Notes: generated by a model from the letters alone, not told the origin. Shown: positions 1 through 8,825, counted from the first letter of the stretch. The stretch is 64,000 nt of DNA from Pseudothauera rhizosphaerae (GCF_004801305.1 NZ_SSOD01000003.1:124001-188000), one strand, 5' to 3'. A program made the numbers and translations.

Positions 1-602
1 TCGCCCATGTGCGCGGCGATCTGTTCGTGATCGCCGACGAGCGCAGCCAGCAACTGGTGCTGGTGCGCATCGGCGCGGATGCCACCGCAGTGGACGCGAG
101 CGATGCGCCGCGCCTCGGGCTGGCGATTGACCTGGACGGCAATCGCGGTTTCGAGGGCGTGTCCTGGGATTCGGTGCGCGGCCGCCTGCTGGTGGTCAAG
201 GAGAAGTCGCCGCTGCGCATCTACGAGATCAACGGCCTGCCGGAAGCCTTGAGCGGCGGGCGTCTGGACCTGCAGATCAGCGAATGGAAGGAGCCGGGTT
301 CGTCGGGGCTGTTCATGCACGATCTGTCGTCGCTGACCCTGCACGAACCGACCGGCCACATGCTGCTGCTGAGCGACGAGTCGCGGCTGGTGGTCGAGTA
401 CGACGCCGCGGGCACGCTGGTCAGCCTGATGCCGCTGTGGCCCGGCTGGCACGGCCTGGCGCACGGCATCGCCCAGGCCGAGGGCGTGGCGCTGGACGAC
501 GAAGGCGCTCTCTACCTGCTCTCCGAGCCCAACCTGTTCTACCGCTTCGAGCGCACCACCCCGGCCGCCTGGCAGCCGCAGCGGGCAGCGGCGGGGCGCT
601 GA
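1..602 (+). CDS. SdiA-regulated (YjiK-like) family protein, 5' truncated
   Basis: C-terminal part of a beta-propeller-like protein of the SdiA-regulated/YjiK family. The reading frame is open to the left edge of the window (bases 3 onward), so the true start lies outside. A GTG at 9 is only an internal candidate. Visible family features are the 'FEGVSWD' and 'AEGVALDD' repeats about 110 residues apart and the 'LSSL' and 'LLSDES' blades between them. These resemble the repeated blade motifs of esterase-like/phytase-like propellers. The biochemical role of the family is not established. It ends 122 bases before the flavoenzyme gene on the same strand. Confidence 0.7.
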   Translation, partial: AHVRGDLFVIADERSQQLVLVRIGADATAVDASDAPRLGLAIDLDGNRGFEGVSWDSVRGRLLVVKEKSPLRIYEINGLPEALSGGRLDLQISEWKEPGSSGLFMHDLSSLTLHEPTGHMLLLSDESRLVVEYDAAGTLVSLMPLWPGWHGLAHGIAQAEGVALDDEGALYLLSEPNLFYRFERTTPAAWQPQRAAAGR

Positions 603-724
603 CGGGGCGGTTCGCGGGGACGCATGCCGGGCGGGTCGGGCGCCGGTGCGGCGGCGGTTTTCCTAGCCCCGGAGGGCCTTCTCAGGCCATAATCGCGGGC
701 TACGCCAGAGGGGATACGGAAGTA

Positions 725-1969
725 ATGAAGCGTGTGGACGATTTTCGCCTGCAGTTCGGCAAGCAGGAACTGGTGCCGATCATGATAGGCGGCATGGGGG
801 TGGACATCTCGACCGCCGAGCTCTCGCTGGAAGCCGCACGACTGGGAGGCATCGGCCACATCTCGGATGCCATGGTCCCCACGGTCTCGGACCGCCGCTT
901 CAAGACCAAGTACGTCAAGAACAAGCTGCAGCAGTACAAGTTCAACGTCGAGAACCCCGACAAATCGGTGGTGCAGTTCGACCTCGGCCTGCTCGCCGAA
1001 GCCACCGCGCTGCACGTGGGCCGCACCATGGAAGCCAAGCGCGGCCCCGGCATGGTGTTCATCAACTGCATGGAAAAGCTGACGATGAACGCCCCCAGGG
1101 AAACCCTGCGCGTGCGCCTGTCGGCCGCGCTCGATGCCGGCATCGACGGCATCACGCTGGCCGCGGGCCTGCACCTGGGTTCGTTCGCGCTGATCGAGGA
1201 CCATCCGCGCTTCCGTGACGCCAAGCTGGGCATCATCGTCTCGTCCCTGCGCGCGCTGCAGCTCTTCCTGAAGAAGAGCGCGCGCACCGGGCGGCTGCCC
1301 GACTACGTGGTGGTGGAAGGCCCGCTGGCCGGCGGCCACCTGGGTTTCGGCGAGGACTGGGCGCAGTTCGATCTGGCCGCCATCGTCGTGGAAATCCGCG
1401 ACTGGCTGGCGGCCGAACAGCTCGACATTCCGCTGATCCCGGCCGGCGGCATCTTCACCGGCAGCGACGCGGTGAACTTCCTCGAAGCCGGCGCGGCGGC
1501 GGTGCAGGTGGCCACCCGCTTCACCGTGACCCGCGAGTGCGGCCTGCCGGAAGACGTGCAGCAGGAGTACTTCAAGGCCAGCGAGGGGGACATCGAGGTC
1601 AATCACATTTCCCCCACCGGCTATCTGATGCGCATGCTCAAGGGCAGCCCGGCCATCGGCAACGGCATCCGCCCGAACTGCGAGGCCTACGGCTATCTGC
1701 TGGACGCCAAGGGCCACTGCCAGTACATCGACGCCTACAACCGCGAGGTGGCGCTGCACCCGGAAGGCGCCAAGGTCAGGGTGTGGGACAAGACCTGTCT
1801 GTGTACCCACATGCGCAACTTCGACCTTTGGACCTGCGGCCACTATGCCTACCGGCTCAAGGACACCAGCCGCAAGGACGACAGCGGCCGCTACGAAATC
1901 CTCACGGCCGAGCACGTGTTCCACGACTACCGGTTTTCCACCGACAACCGGATCGCGCTGCCGGAATGA
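725..1969 (+). CDS. Nitronate monooxygenase/2-nitropropane dioxygenase family flavoprotein
   Basis: 414-residue TIM-barrel FMN protein of the nitronate monooxygenase-like family. Such enzymes oxidise alkyl nitronates; relatives are enoyl-reductase-like FabK proteins. The start at 725 is preceded by GGAAG at good spacing. An in-frame extension upstream to 284 overlaps the preceding gene and is rejected. Typical features are the N-terminal 'PIMIGGMGVDIS' segment, the glycine-rich 'VVEGPLAGGHLG' phosphate/flavin region near residue 200, and 'IPAGGIFTGSDAVNFLEAGA' near residue 240, the FMN-phosphate loop. The C-terminal third carries several cysteines (CEAYGY, CLCTHMRNFDLWTC) that are unusual for classical enzymes and could bind metal. 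The exact substrate cannot be read from the sequence. It is convergent with the ureidoglycolate lyase gene, with a 6-base gap. Confidence 0.75.
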   Translation: MKRVDDFRLQFGKQELVPIMIGGMGVDISTAELSLEAARLGGIGHISDAMVPTVSDRRFKTKYVKNKLQQYKFNVENPDKSVVQFDLGLLAEATALHVGRTMEAKRGPGMVFINCMEKLTMNAPRETLRVRLSAALDAGIDGITLAAGLHLGSFALIEDHPRFRDAKLGIIVSSLRALQLFLKKSARTGRLPDYVVVEGPLAGGHLGFGEDWAQFDLAAIVVEIRDWLAAEQLDIPLIPAGGIFTGSDAVNFLEAGAAAVQVATRFTVTRECGLPEDVQQEYFKASEGDIEVNHISPTGYLMRMLKGSPAIGNGIRPNCEAYGYLLDAKGHCQYIDAYNREVALHPEGAKVRVWDKTCLCTHMRNFDLWTCGHYAYRLKDTSRKDDSGRYEILTAEHVFHDYRFSTDNRIALPE

Positions 1970-1975
1970 CCCGGG

Positions 1976-2479
1976 TCACACGAGATCGATGCGCACCGCC
2001 CCGGTGAGCACGGCCTCGTCGCAGTTCTCGCCCGGCCCGGCGCGGTCGATGACCAGGAAGTCGCTCACCGCCTGCAGCGCCAGCAGCGGGTGGTGCCACA
2101 CGCCGGGGGCGTAGTTCACCCCCTGCGTGCCGCCGGCGAGGAAGGCCCGCAGGCCGTCCGCCGCCGGCGCTTCGCCTCCCGGCGCCACCACCACCAGATA
2201 GGGCCGTCCCGACAGGGGCATGAAGGCCTGACTGCCCAGCGGGTGGCGCTCCAGCATCTCCACGATGAAGGGCAGGGCGCACGGCCGGGCGCGGAAAATG
2301 GACACGATGGCCCGCCCGCCCGCGCCCGGCGCTATTCGCGCCAGATCGTGGTAGCGCTCGGTGCTGCCGCCGTTGATGGGGTAGTGGCGCGCGGCGTCCG
2401 ACACCTCGATCACCTCGCCGAAAGGGGCGAAGGCCGCCGCGGTCAGCGGTTCGGTGCGCAGGCGCAGCACCGCCGTCAT
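1976..2479 (-). CDS. allA: Ureidoglycolate lyase
   Basis: 167-residue cupin-like enzyme that splits ureidoglycolate to glyoxylate and urea, the last step of allantoin/allantoate use. Family features are the N-terminal '[10 protein letters not shown]' segment, '[15 protein letters not shown]', '[19 protein letters not shown]' and the metal/substrate-binding '[10 protein letters not shown]' near residue 130. The length is normal for AllA. The ATG at 2479 overlaps the stop of the allantoicase gene by 4 bases (ATGA), indicating translational coupling. It is the last gene of the ureide operon, downstream of an ABC transporter and allantoicase. Confidence 0.88.
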   Translation of the reverse strand: MTAVLRLRTEPLTAAAFAPFGEVIEVSDAARHYPINGGSTERYHDLARIAPGAGGRAIVSIFRARPCALPFIVEMLERHPLGSQAFMPLSGRPYLVVVAPGGEAPAADGLRAFLAGGTQGVNYAPGVWHHPLLALQAVSDFLVIDRAGPGENCDEAVLTGAVRIDLV

Positions 2480-3492
2480 GGGCGCACCTTGCCCCACAGC
2501 CGTACGCGGGACAGGCCGCCGTCCGGGAAGATGTTGATGCGCACGTGGCTCACCGGGCCGAGGGCGGCGACCTGGGCCGCGAACATGTGCATGGCGTCGG
2601 CCGTGAGCGGCTGCTCCGGCAGCAGCACCGGCCAGAACATGCTCTGGGTGACCAGGGACTGGTCGGTGCCACCCTCCACGAGGGCCGCCTGGATGCTGCA
2701 GCGGTCCGGGTAGTTGCCCTTGAAGTGGGCGGTATCCACTTCCACGTGATCGATCAAGCCGGCCGTTCCCAGGGCGACGATGCACCAGTCGTTGCCTGGC
2801 TCGCGCCGCCGCCGGGTCTCCCAGCCTTCGCCCATGTTCGCGCCGCGTCCGGGCAGCAGCAGGTTGGAGACGGCGCCGTAGTGGGCGTCGTTCCAGGCCA
2901 CGGGCCGGCCGCCGTTCTCCAGCGCGGCGAGGTCGTAGAGGCGGTCCGGGTCGGCGGGGTCGAACACGCCCACGGGCTGGCCATACACGCGCAGGCGGGC
3001 CACGCCGCCGTCCGGGTAGATGTTCACCCGCAGGTGGGTCCAGGCCTCGGCGGAGTCGATCTCGAACAGGTGGTGGGCGCTCGCGGACAGGGACACGGAC
3101 GGCAGGATGCAGGTCCACGCCAGGCCGGCCAGGGCCTGGGGATCGTCCGTGTCGGCCGCCACCGCGTCGATGGACACGGCCGGGGCGTAGTTGCCGGTGA
3201 AGTGGGAGGTATCCACGTCGAAGCCGCGGATCGTGCCCCTGCGCCCCAGCTTCACCAGGCACCAGTCGTGGCCGGCGGTGCGCTTGCGCCGCGTTTCCCA
3301 GCCGTCCATCCACTTGCCGTTGTCGTCGTACTTGCCGGGGATGAACACGGCCGGCCCGGGGTCGAGCATGCGTCCGACCTCGGCGAAGAAGTCGTCGCTG
3401 GCGTGGAGCGCCCGCGCGCCCAGGCGCGGGTCGGCGAGGTTGATGGTGCGGCGGGCCCAGTCGGGCAGTTCGGCGGGCGGGGCGATCAGCAT
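2476..3492 (-). CDS. alc: Allantoicase
   Basis: 338-residue allantoicase that hydrolyses allantoate to ureidoglycolate and urea. It shows the family's internal duplication of two beta-jelly-roll halves. The signature block 'GWETRR' followed by 'DWC(L/I)V' and 'VDT(S/A)HFKGNY' or '[10 protein letters not shown]' occurs twice, near residues 65-105 and near 225-265. Length matches bacterial allantoicases (about 330-340). The product feeds the overlapping allA. It lies 37 bases downstream of the ABC ATPase gene on the same strand and is probably in one operon with it. No allantoinase gene is seen in the window, so the imported substrate may be allantoate itself (inference). Confidence 0.92.
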   Translation of the reverse strand: MLIAPPAELPDWARRTINLADPRLGARALHASDDFFAEVGRMLDPGPAVFIPGKYDDNGKWMDGWETRRKRTAGHDWCLVKLGRRGTIRGFDVDTSHFTGNYAPAVSIDAVAADTDDPQALAGLAWTCILPSVSLSASAHHLFEIDSAEAWTHLRVNIYPDGGVARLRVYGQPVGVFDPADPDRLYDLAALENGGRPVAWNDAHYGAVSNLLLPGRGANMGEGWETRRRREPGNDWCIVALGTAGLIDHVEVDTAHFKGNYPDRCSIQAALVEGGTDQSLVTQSMFWPVLLPEQPLTADAMHMFAAQVAALGPVSHVRINIFPDGGLSRVRLWGKVRP

Positions 3493-3529
3493 GGTCGCGG
3501 GAATCCTTCTCGGGGGTCGGGTCGGGAGG

Positions 3530-4258
3530 CTACATCACCGCGCGGGTGAAGTTCGCCAGTTCCGGCGTTTCGGGGTTGGTCAGTATGGTCTTCGGATCGC
3601 CGCTTTCGTGGATGCGCCCGTGGTGTATGAAGATCAGCTTGTTGCCCACGTCGCGGGCGAAACGCATCTCGTGGGTGACCATGATCAGCGTCATGCCCTC
3701 GGCGGCGAGCTGCTGCACCACGGCCAGCACCTCGTTGACCAGTTCCGGGTCCAGCGCGGAGGTGATCTCGTCGCACAGCAGCACCTTGGGGCGCATGGCC
3801 AGCGCGCGGGCAATGGCCACGCGCTGCTGCTGGCCGCCGGAGAGCTGGTCCGGGTAGCTGTCGAACTTGTCCGACAGGCCCACCTTGAGCAGCACCTCCT
3901 TGGCGATGTCCTCGGCCTCGCGCTTCGCGGTCTTCTTGACCACCGTGGGCGCCAGCATCACGTTCTGCCCCGCGGTGAGGTGGGGGAAGAGGTTGAACTG
4001 CTGGAACACCATGCCCACCTTCTGGCGCAGGGCGCGCAGGTCGCCCTTGCCGTCGTGGACCGCGGTGCCGTCCACCACCAGCTCGCCCTTGTCGATGCTC
4101 TCCAGGCCGTTGATGGTGCGCAGCAGGGTGCTCTTGCCCGAGCCGCTGCGGCCGATCAGGGCGATCACGTCGCCTTCCTCGACGGCGAGGTCGATGCCCT
4201 TCAGGACGTGGTTGGTGCCGAAGTGCTTGTGCAGGCCGGCGATGTTAACGAGCGACAT
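3530..4258 (-). CDS. Polar amino-acid-type ABC transporter ATP-binding protein
   Basis: 242-residue cytoplasmic ATPase of the GlnQ/HisP class energising the two permeases encoded upstream. Walker A is 'GRSGSGKST' at residues 36-44. The Q-loop follows '[13 protein letters not shown]', the signature is 'LSGGQQQR' and Walker B is '[12 protein letters not shown]', with the switch histidine in 'VTHEM'. Its start overlaps the 3' end of the adjacent permease gene (ending at 4245) by 14 bases. Because allantoicase and ureidoglycolate lyase follow in the same direction, the likely cargo is allantoate or another ureide rather than an ordinary amino acid. This is inferred from context only. Confidence 0.9.
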   Translation of the reverse strand: MSLVNIAGLHKHFGTNHVLKGIDLAVEEGDVIALIGRSGSGKSTLLRTINGLESIDKGELVVDGTAVHDGKGDLRALRQKVGMVFQQFNLFPHLTAGQNVMLAPTVVKKTAKREAEDIAKEVLLKVGLSDKFDSYPDQLSGGQQQRVAIARALAMRPKVLLCDEITSALDPELVNEVLAVVQQLAAEGMTLIMVTHEMRFARDVGNKLIFIHHGRIHESGDPKTILTNPETPELANFTRAVM

Positions 4259-4898
4259 GGAATCTCCTCTCCAGGCGTTTCGCGTAGAGCGACAGGGGGT
4301 AGCACAGGGCGAAGTAGCCGGCCGCCACCAGGCCGAACACCAGGAAGGGTTGGAAGGTGGCGTTGGCCAGCATGGAGCCCGTCTTGGTCAGCTCGGCGAA
4401 GCCGATGATGGACGTCACCGCCGTACCCTTCACCACCTGCACCGAGAAGCCCACGGTGGGCGCGATGGCCACCCGCAGCGCCTGGGGCAGCACCACGTGG
4501 CGCATCTGCTGGGGGAAGGAGAGCGCCAGGCTGGCCGAGGCTTCCCACTGCCCGCGCGGCACCGCCTCCACGCAGCCGCGCCAGATCTCCGCCAGGTAGG
4601 CGCTGGTGAAGAGCGTCAGGCCCAGCGCGGCGGCCAGCCAGGGCGAGACGTCGATGCCCAGCAGCGGCAACCCGAAGAACACGATGAAGAGCTGCATCAG
4701 CAGCGGCGTGCCCTGGAAGATCTCGATGTAGCCCTTGGTGAAAGCCTGTGCCACCCGGTTGTGGGAGATGCGCAGGAAGAGCACCAAGAGGCCCACTGCG
4801 CCGCCCAGCATGAAGGCGAGGAGAGACAGGGCCAGCGTCCATCTGCCCGCTTCCAGCAGGTTGCGGACGATGTCCCAGGTGGTGAACTGGACGAACAT
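4245..4898 (-). CDS. Amino-acid-type ABC transporter permease
   Basis: 217-residue inner-membrane permease of the HisM/GlnP family. Several hydrophobic segments are visible ('LALSLLAFMLGGAVGLLVLF', 'LLMQLFIVFFGLPLLGI', 'FLVFGLVAAGYFALCY'). The conserved 'EIFQGTPLL' and the EAA-type loop 'EAVPRGQWEASASLALS' contact the ATPase. The start at 4898 forms a TGATG overlap with the stop of the upstream permease. It pairs with that protein as a heterodimeric channel of the putative ureide importer. Confidence 0.88.
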   Translation of the reverse strand: MFVQFTTWDIVRNLLEAGRWTLALSLLAFMLGGAVGLLVLFLRISHNRVAQAFTKGYIEIFQGTPLLMQLFIVFFGLPLLGIDVSPWLAAALGLTLFTSAYLAEIWRGCVEAVPRGQWEASASLALSFPQQMRHVVLPQALRVAIAPTVGFSVQVVKGTAVTSIIGFAELTKTGSMLANATFQPFLVFGLVAAGYFALCYPLSLYAKRLERRFHVAR

Positions 4899-5566
4899 CA
4901 GCGCGGCCTCCCAACGACGACGCGCTGGCCGAAGCGCATCAGCGCCTGGCGCACCAGCAGCGCCAGGACGAAGTAGGCCGCGGTGGCGACGAAGAACGTC
5001 TCGAAGGCGCGGAAGTTGCGCGACTGGATGAAGTTGGCGGCAAAGGTGAGTTCCTCCGCGGCGATCTGCGAGCACACCGCCGAGCCCAGCATGACGATGA
5101 TCACCTGGCTCACCAGCGCCGGCCACACCCGCGCCAGCGCCGGGCGCAGCACCACGTAAAGGAAGGTCTGGGCGCGGGAGAGCGCCAGGGAGGCGGCGGC
5201 TTCCAACTGGCCGCGGGGCGTGGCTTCGATGCCGGCGCGCACGATCTCGGTGGAGTAGGCGCCCAGGTTGATCACCATCGCCAGGATGGAGGCCTCCCAG
5301 CCGCTCAGCTTGACGCCCAGGGACGGCAGGCCGAAGAAGATGAAGAACAACTGCACCAGGAAAGGCGTGTTGCGGATCGCCTCCACATACACCCCGAACA
5401 GGGCGGCGAAGGGCTGGATGCGCCAGGCACGGCAGATGGCGCCGGCGATGCCCAGGGCGATGCCCGGCACGGCGCCGGCGGCAGTCAGCCCCAGCGTGGC
5501 GGCCGCACCCTGCAGCAGCAGGTCGGCGTTCTCGAATACCGGGGCGAAGTCGAACTGGTAGGCCAT
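4898..5566 (-). CDS. Amino-acid-type ABC transporter permease
   Basis: 222-residue permease homologous to the next gene. It has the 'AIRNTPFLVQ' segment and the ATPase-contact loop 'EATPRGQLEAAASLALS'. About five membrane spans are predicted from hydrophobicity. It shares one base with the next gene (TGATG), so the two are probably translated in a coupled way. It lies 68 bases downstream of the binding-protein gene and is the first permease of the importer. Confidence 0.88.
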   Translation of the reverse strand: MAYQFDFAPVFENADLLLQGAAATLGLTAAGAVPGIALGIAGAICRAWRIQPFAALFGVYVEAIRNTPFLVQLFFIFFGLPSLGVKLSGWEASILAMVINLGAYSTEIVRAGIEATPRGQLEAAASLALSRAQTFLYVVLRPALARVWPALVSQVIIVMLGSAVCSQIAAEELTFAANFIQSRNFRAFETFFVATAAYFVLALLVRQALMRFGQRVVVGRPR

Positions 5567-5634
5567 GGAAAGTCCCGATGGGGTTCAGGTGGCGCCGGCC
5601 GGGCAGGCGGCGTGCATGCCCGGCCGGAGCTGGC

Positions 5635-6429
5635 TCACAGGTCCGTCGGCAGCGGCGCCTTCAGCCAGCGCTGGGCGATCTGTTCCAGGGAGCCGTCGGC
5701 CTTGGCCTTGGCGATCACCGCGTTGACGCGGGCCAGCAGCGCGGCTTCGCCCTTGGCCACGCCCACGTAGCAGGGCGAGTTCTTGATCAGGAACTTGGCC
5801 GACAGGCCGCGCAGCTTGGTCATGTCGTTGACCGCCGCGGCCACCACGTTGCCGGTGGCGATGAACTGCACCTGGCCGGTGAGGTAGGCGGAGATGGTGG
5901 CGTTGTTGTCCTCGAAGCGCTTGATCGTCACCTTGGGGGAGGCGATCTTGCTCAGTTCCAGGTCTTCCACGGCGCCACGGGTCACGCCCACGGTCTTGCC
6001 GTCCAGATCGCCCACCGCGGACACCGCCGCGTCCGCGGGGCCGAACACGCCGTTGAAGAAAGGCGCGTAGGCGTCGGAGAAGTCGATGACCTTCTCCCGC
6101 TCGGCGTTCTTGCCCAGGCTGGAGATCACCAGGTCGGCCTTGCCGGTGGTCAGGAAGGGGATGCGGTTGGTGCTGCTCACCGGGATCAGCTCGACCTTCA
6201 CGCCGAGCTCCTTGGCGATCAGGCTCGCCATGTCGATGTCGTAGCCCTGCGGCTTGAGGTCGGTGCCCACGCTGCCGAAGGGCGGGAAGTCCTGCGGCAC
6301 GGCGACGCGCAGCGTGCCGTTGCGCTGGATGTCGGCGAGCACGTCGGCCTGGACGGGCAGGGTGGCACACGCGAACAGGGCGGCACCGGCGAAGAGGCTG
6401 CGGAGGAAGTTGCGGCGTTGCTTAGGCAT
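5635..6429 (-). CDS. Periplasmic substrate-binding protein of ABC transporter
   Basis: 264-residue family 3 (amino-acid-type) solute-binding protein. The ATG at 6429 opens a signal peptide 'MPKQRRNFLRSLFAGAALF' ending near 'VQA-DV'. The mature part starts with the typical 'IQRNGTLRVAVPQDFPPFG' and contains 'PQGYDIDMASLIAKELGVK', 'GKADLVISSLGKNAEREKVIDFS' and 'KAKADGSLEQIAQRWL'. The twin arginine (QRRNFLRS) could route it through Tat. The first 8 bases overlap the 3' end of the GntR regulator gene. Likely ligand: a ureide such as allantoate, judging from the two downstream catabolic genes. Confidence 0.88.
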   Translation of the reverse strand: MPKQRRNFLRSLFAGAALFACATLPVQADVLADIQRNGTLRVAVPQDFPPFGSVGTDLKPQGYDIDMASLIAKELGVKVELIPVSSTNRIPFLTTGKADLVISSLGKNAEREKVIDFSDAYAPFFNGVFGPADAAVSAVGDLDGKTVGVTRGAVEDLELSKIASPKVTIKRFEDNNATISAYLTGQVQFIATGNVVAAAVNDMTKLRGLSAKFLIKNSPCYVGVAKGEAALLARVNAVIAKAKADGSLEQIAQRWLKAPLPTDL

Positions 6430-7147
6430 GGCTGGGCTCCTTGGTGGAGGAAGGGGAGGGAAGGGAAGTGTCCGGTCTGAGGAAGTCGATGCCGACCCGC
6501 GCGGCGGCCGCGTCCAGGTGCGCCCGCATGGCCGCCGCCGCCGCCGCACCGTCGCCCGCCTCGATGGCGGCGAGGATGTGGCGGTGTTCGTCGGCCGGCG
6601 CCCACATGCCGCCCACGTCGGCAAAGGGCAGGCGCAGGCTGTGGGCGATCTGGGCGGAGAACTGGCCGGCTGCGGCCCGCAGCAGCGGGTTGCCGGACAG
6701 GTCGGCCAGGCGCAGGTGGAACTGCAGGTCCAGCTCCGAGGCCTGCACCAGGTCGCCCGCCGCCAGCGCGGCTTCCATGCCGGCCTGGATCGTCCGCAGC
6801 GCCGCGTGCTCCGCCGCCGTCGCCCGCTGCGCGGCCAGGCCGGCCCAGGCCGGCTCCAGCGCGTGGCGGAATTCGAACAGCGCGTGGGGCGGCACCGCGG
6901 CCGGTCCGGCCGGCAACTGCTCCGGGTCGGACTTGCGGCCCCAGGTCACGAACACCCCCTTGCCGGCCTGGGAACGCACCAGGCCGAGGGCTTCGAGCAT
7001 GGAAATCGCCTCGCGCAGCGACGCGCGGCTGATGTTCAGGCTCTCGGCCAGTTCGCGCTGGGCGGGCAGGGTGTCGCCCTGGGCGAACTCGCCCGAGACG
7101 ATGCGGCGCTGGAGGGTTTGGGCGGCGATGCTGGAGATGCTGGGCAT
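6422..7147 (-). CDS. GntR-family (FadR/FCD subfamily) transcriptional regulator
   Basis: 241-residue regulator. The N-terminal winged helix includes 'GDTLPAQRELAESLNISRASLREAISMLEALG', the standard GntR helix-turn-helix. The C-terminal all-helical FCD domain includes 'FEFRHALEPAWAGLAAQRAT' and 'HRHILAAIEAGDGAAAAAAM', which supply the usual Asp/His metal ligands. It is the first gene of the ureide transport and degradation operon, overlapping the binding-protein gene. A perfect palindrome of FadR-subfamily type lies 31 bases upstream of its start. The protein is therefore most likely an autoregulating repressor released by a ureide or its breakdown product. Confidence 0.88.
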   Translation of the reverse strand: MPSISSIAAQTLQRRIVSGEFAQGDTLPAQRELAESLNISRASLREAISMLEALGLVRSQAGKGVFVTWGRKSDPEQLPAGPAAVPPHALFEFRHALEPAWAGLAAQRATAAEHAALRTIQAGMEAALAAGDLVQASELDLQFHLRLADLSGNPLLRAAAGQFSAQIAHSLRLPFADVGGMWAPADEHRHILAAIEAGDGAAAAAAMRAHLDAAAARVGIDFLRPDTSLPSPSSTKEPSHA

Positions 7148-7538
7148 GGTTCGGTTCGGGTTATCGACTCACTGTTATGACTGGTCAGACCAGTCAGGCC
7201 AATCAAAAGCATCAGGCATGCCAGCTACTAAATTCTTCGAACTTCCATCAAGAGCGTTGAATGTTGAATAACAGCAGTAATCGTGAAATCCGGCGGCGCA
7301 CTATCGTGGTGAAGCCCGGTGCGGAGGTGCCTCGTGCTGGTGCGCCTGGCGTGCGCCGTGGCCGGGTCTGCAGGCACCGGCCGCGGGATGCCCCGGCAGC
7401 ACACCGTTGCGGGTTTCCCATGTATGCAACGCAGAAATCATTCGTTGGCATGTCTCATGCCGCCTTCCTAACATCCAGACCGATCCCGCGTCGCCACGAC
7501 CCCGCGCCCGACAGGCCCGACTGCAAAGGAGCGAAACC
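7148..7538. other. Divergent intergenic region between gntR and the oxygenase gene
   Basis: 391 bases without a convincing gene. The gntR-proximal end holds the palindrome at 7178-7196. The oxygenase-proximal end holds a Shine-Dalgarno AAAGGA at 7525-7530. No promoter could be assigned with confidence. Confidence 0.5.
7178..7196. promoter_or_regulatory. Operator-like 19-bp perfect palindrome (FadR-type)
   Basis: TGACTGGTCAGACCAGTCA has perfect 9-base arms around a central A at 7187. It contains TGGTNNNACCA, the core known for FadR-subfamily GntR regulators. It sits 31-49 bases upstream of the gntR start, in the 391-base spacer shared with the divergent oxygenase gene. Confidence 0.7.
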
Positions 7539-8555
7539 ATGAGCAATGCCTTTCCCATCCTCGATCTGCGGCGCTTCGACAGTGACCGGGCCGGTTTTCT
7601 CGCCGATCTGCGCGAGGCCGCGCGTACCGACGGCTTCTTCTACCTCGTCGGCCACGGCGTGCCCGACGAATTGATAACTACCGTGTTCAGCCAGTCGCGC
7701 GCCTTCTTCGACCTGCCCGAGGCCGCCAAGCTCGGCATCGAGATGATCCATTCGCCCCATTTCCGCGGCTACACGCGGACCGGACGCGAGATCACCCGCG
7801 GCAAGCCGGACTGGCGCGAACAGATCGACTTCGGCGCCGAACGCCCGGCGCTCCGCCTGCAGGCGGGCGACCCGGCCTGGCGCCGCCTGCAGGGGCCGAA
7901 CCAGTGGCCCACCGAACTGCCGGAACTGCGTCCCGCCATCGAAACCTGGCAGGCCCTGGGCGTGGGGATCGCCCACAAGCTGCTGCGCGCGTTCGCCGTG
8001 GCCCTGGAGCAGCCCGAGGACGTCTTCGACGCCAGCTTCCTCCCCGACCCGACCCAGCAGCTCAAGATCATCCGCTATCCCGGGCAAGGTCAGGGCGGCG
8101 GCCAGGGTTGCGGCGCGCACAAGGATAGTTGCTTCGTGACCCTCCTGTGGGTGGAGCGGGAACCCGGTCTGCAGGTGGAGCGCGATGGCCGCTGGATCGA
8201 CGCGCCGCCGATTCCCGGCGCCTTCGTCGTCAATATCGGCGAAGCGCTGGAACTCGCCTCCAACGGCTATCTGCGCGCCACCGTCCATCGCGTGCTCAGC
8301 CCCCCGGCCGGGCGCGATCGCCTGTCGGTGGCCTTCTTCCCCGGCCCCCGGCTGGGGGTGACGATTCCGCTGCTGCAACTGCCCGATGCGCTGGCGTGGC
8401 AGGCCACCGGCCCCGAATCGGACCCGCACAATCCGCTCTTCTACAATGCCGGCGACAACGCGTTGAAAGGCCGTTTGCGCTCCCACCCGGACGTCGCCGC
8501 GCGCTACTACGCGGACGTCCATGCGCCGACGGGAGAGCCCGCGAGCGCATACTGA
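7539..8555 (+). CDS. 2-oxoglutarate/Fe(II)-dependent oxygenase, isopenicillin N synthase-like
   Basis: 338-residue non-haem iron oxygenase. The N-terminal DIOX_N region begins 'FPILDLRRFDSDRAGFLADL' and includes 'DGFFYLVGHGVPDE'. The iron triad is H194-x-D196 ('GAHKDS') and H250 ('ATVHRV'), and the 2-oxoglutarate-anchoring R261-x-S263 lies in 'RDRLSVAFF'. All are intact, so it should be active. The ATG at 7539 has AAAGGA eight bases upstream. It is transcribed away from the ureide operon across a region with a FadR-type operator, so it may act on a purine or ureide compound. The substrate is unknown. Plant-type and bacterial relatives act on many small molecules. Confidence 0.82.
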   Translation: MSNAFPILDLRRFDSDRAGFLADLREAARTDGFFYLVGHGVPDELITTVFSQSRAFFDLPEAAKLGIEMIHSPHFRGYTRTGREITRGKPDWREQIDFGAERPALRLQAGDPAWRRLQGPNQWPTELPELRPAIETWQALGVGIAHKLLRAFAVALEQPEDVFDASFLPDPTQQLKIIRYPGQGQGGGQGCGAHKDSCFVTLLWVEREPGLQVERDGRWIDAPPIPGAFVVNIGEALELASNGYLRATVHRVLSPPAGRDRLSVAFFPGPRLGVTIPLLQLPDALAWQATGPESDPHNPLFYNAGDNALKGRLRSHPDVAARYYADVHAPTGEPASAY

Positions 8556-8586
8556 TCCGGCGGCCGTCCGCGCCTGCCGCGGGCGG

Positions 8587-8615
8587 TTGCACCGCCAATC
8601 GAAGAGCGGTATAGT
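8587..8615 (+). promoter_or_regulatory. Sigma70-type promoter of tRNA-Gly
   Basis: TTGCAC (8587-8592) and TATAGT (8610-8615) are separated by 17 bases. Transcription would start about 30 bases before the tRNA. Confidence 0.55.
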
Positions 8616-8651
8616 TGGCCCCCGTCGCGAAACGACGCGGCGCAAGACACT

Positions 8652-8727
8652 GCGGGAATAGCTCAGTTGGTAGAGCGCAACCTTGCCAAGGTTGAGGTCG
8701 CGAGTTCGAGACTCGTTTCCCGCTCCA
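8652..8727 (+). tRNA. tRNA-Gly (anticodon GCC)
   Basis: 76-nt tRNA with acceptor arms GCGGGAA (8652-8658) and TTCCCGC (8717-8723), discriminator U and encoded CCA (8725-8727). The anticodon loop CTTGCCA gives GCC, and the T-arm is CGAGTTCGAGACTCG. The last ten bases are part of a 15-bp direct repeat found again at 15028-15042, so this gene is the integration target of the downstream island. Confidence 0.95.
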
Positions 8728-8732
8728 GAATT
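8718..8732. repeat. att-like direct repeat, left copy (attL)
   Basis: TCCCGCTCCAGAATT, identical to 15028-15042, with mismatches on both sides of each copy. It covers the tRNA-Gly 3' end, the classical core for tyrosine-integrase insertion. Confidence 0.8.
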
Positions 8733-8767
8733 CATGTCCATGGACGTCATCTGGAGTCCATAGATTG

Positions 8768-8801
8768 AAAAAGGCCGAAAACTCTGTTTTTGGCCTTTTT
8801 T
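8768..8801 (+). terminator. Rho-independent terminator after tRNA-Gly
   Basis: A 15-base stem (8768-8782 with 8786-8800, one G-U pair) has a TCT loop and is followed by a run of T. It lies inside the island, 41 bases past the tRNA. It is distinct from a second hairpin beyond the right end of the island. Confidence 0.8.
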
Positions 8802-8825
8802 GCTTTCCAGCGACGTTTCTAAGAT

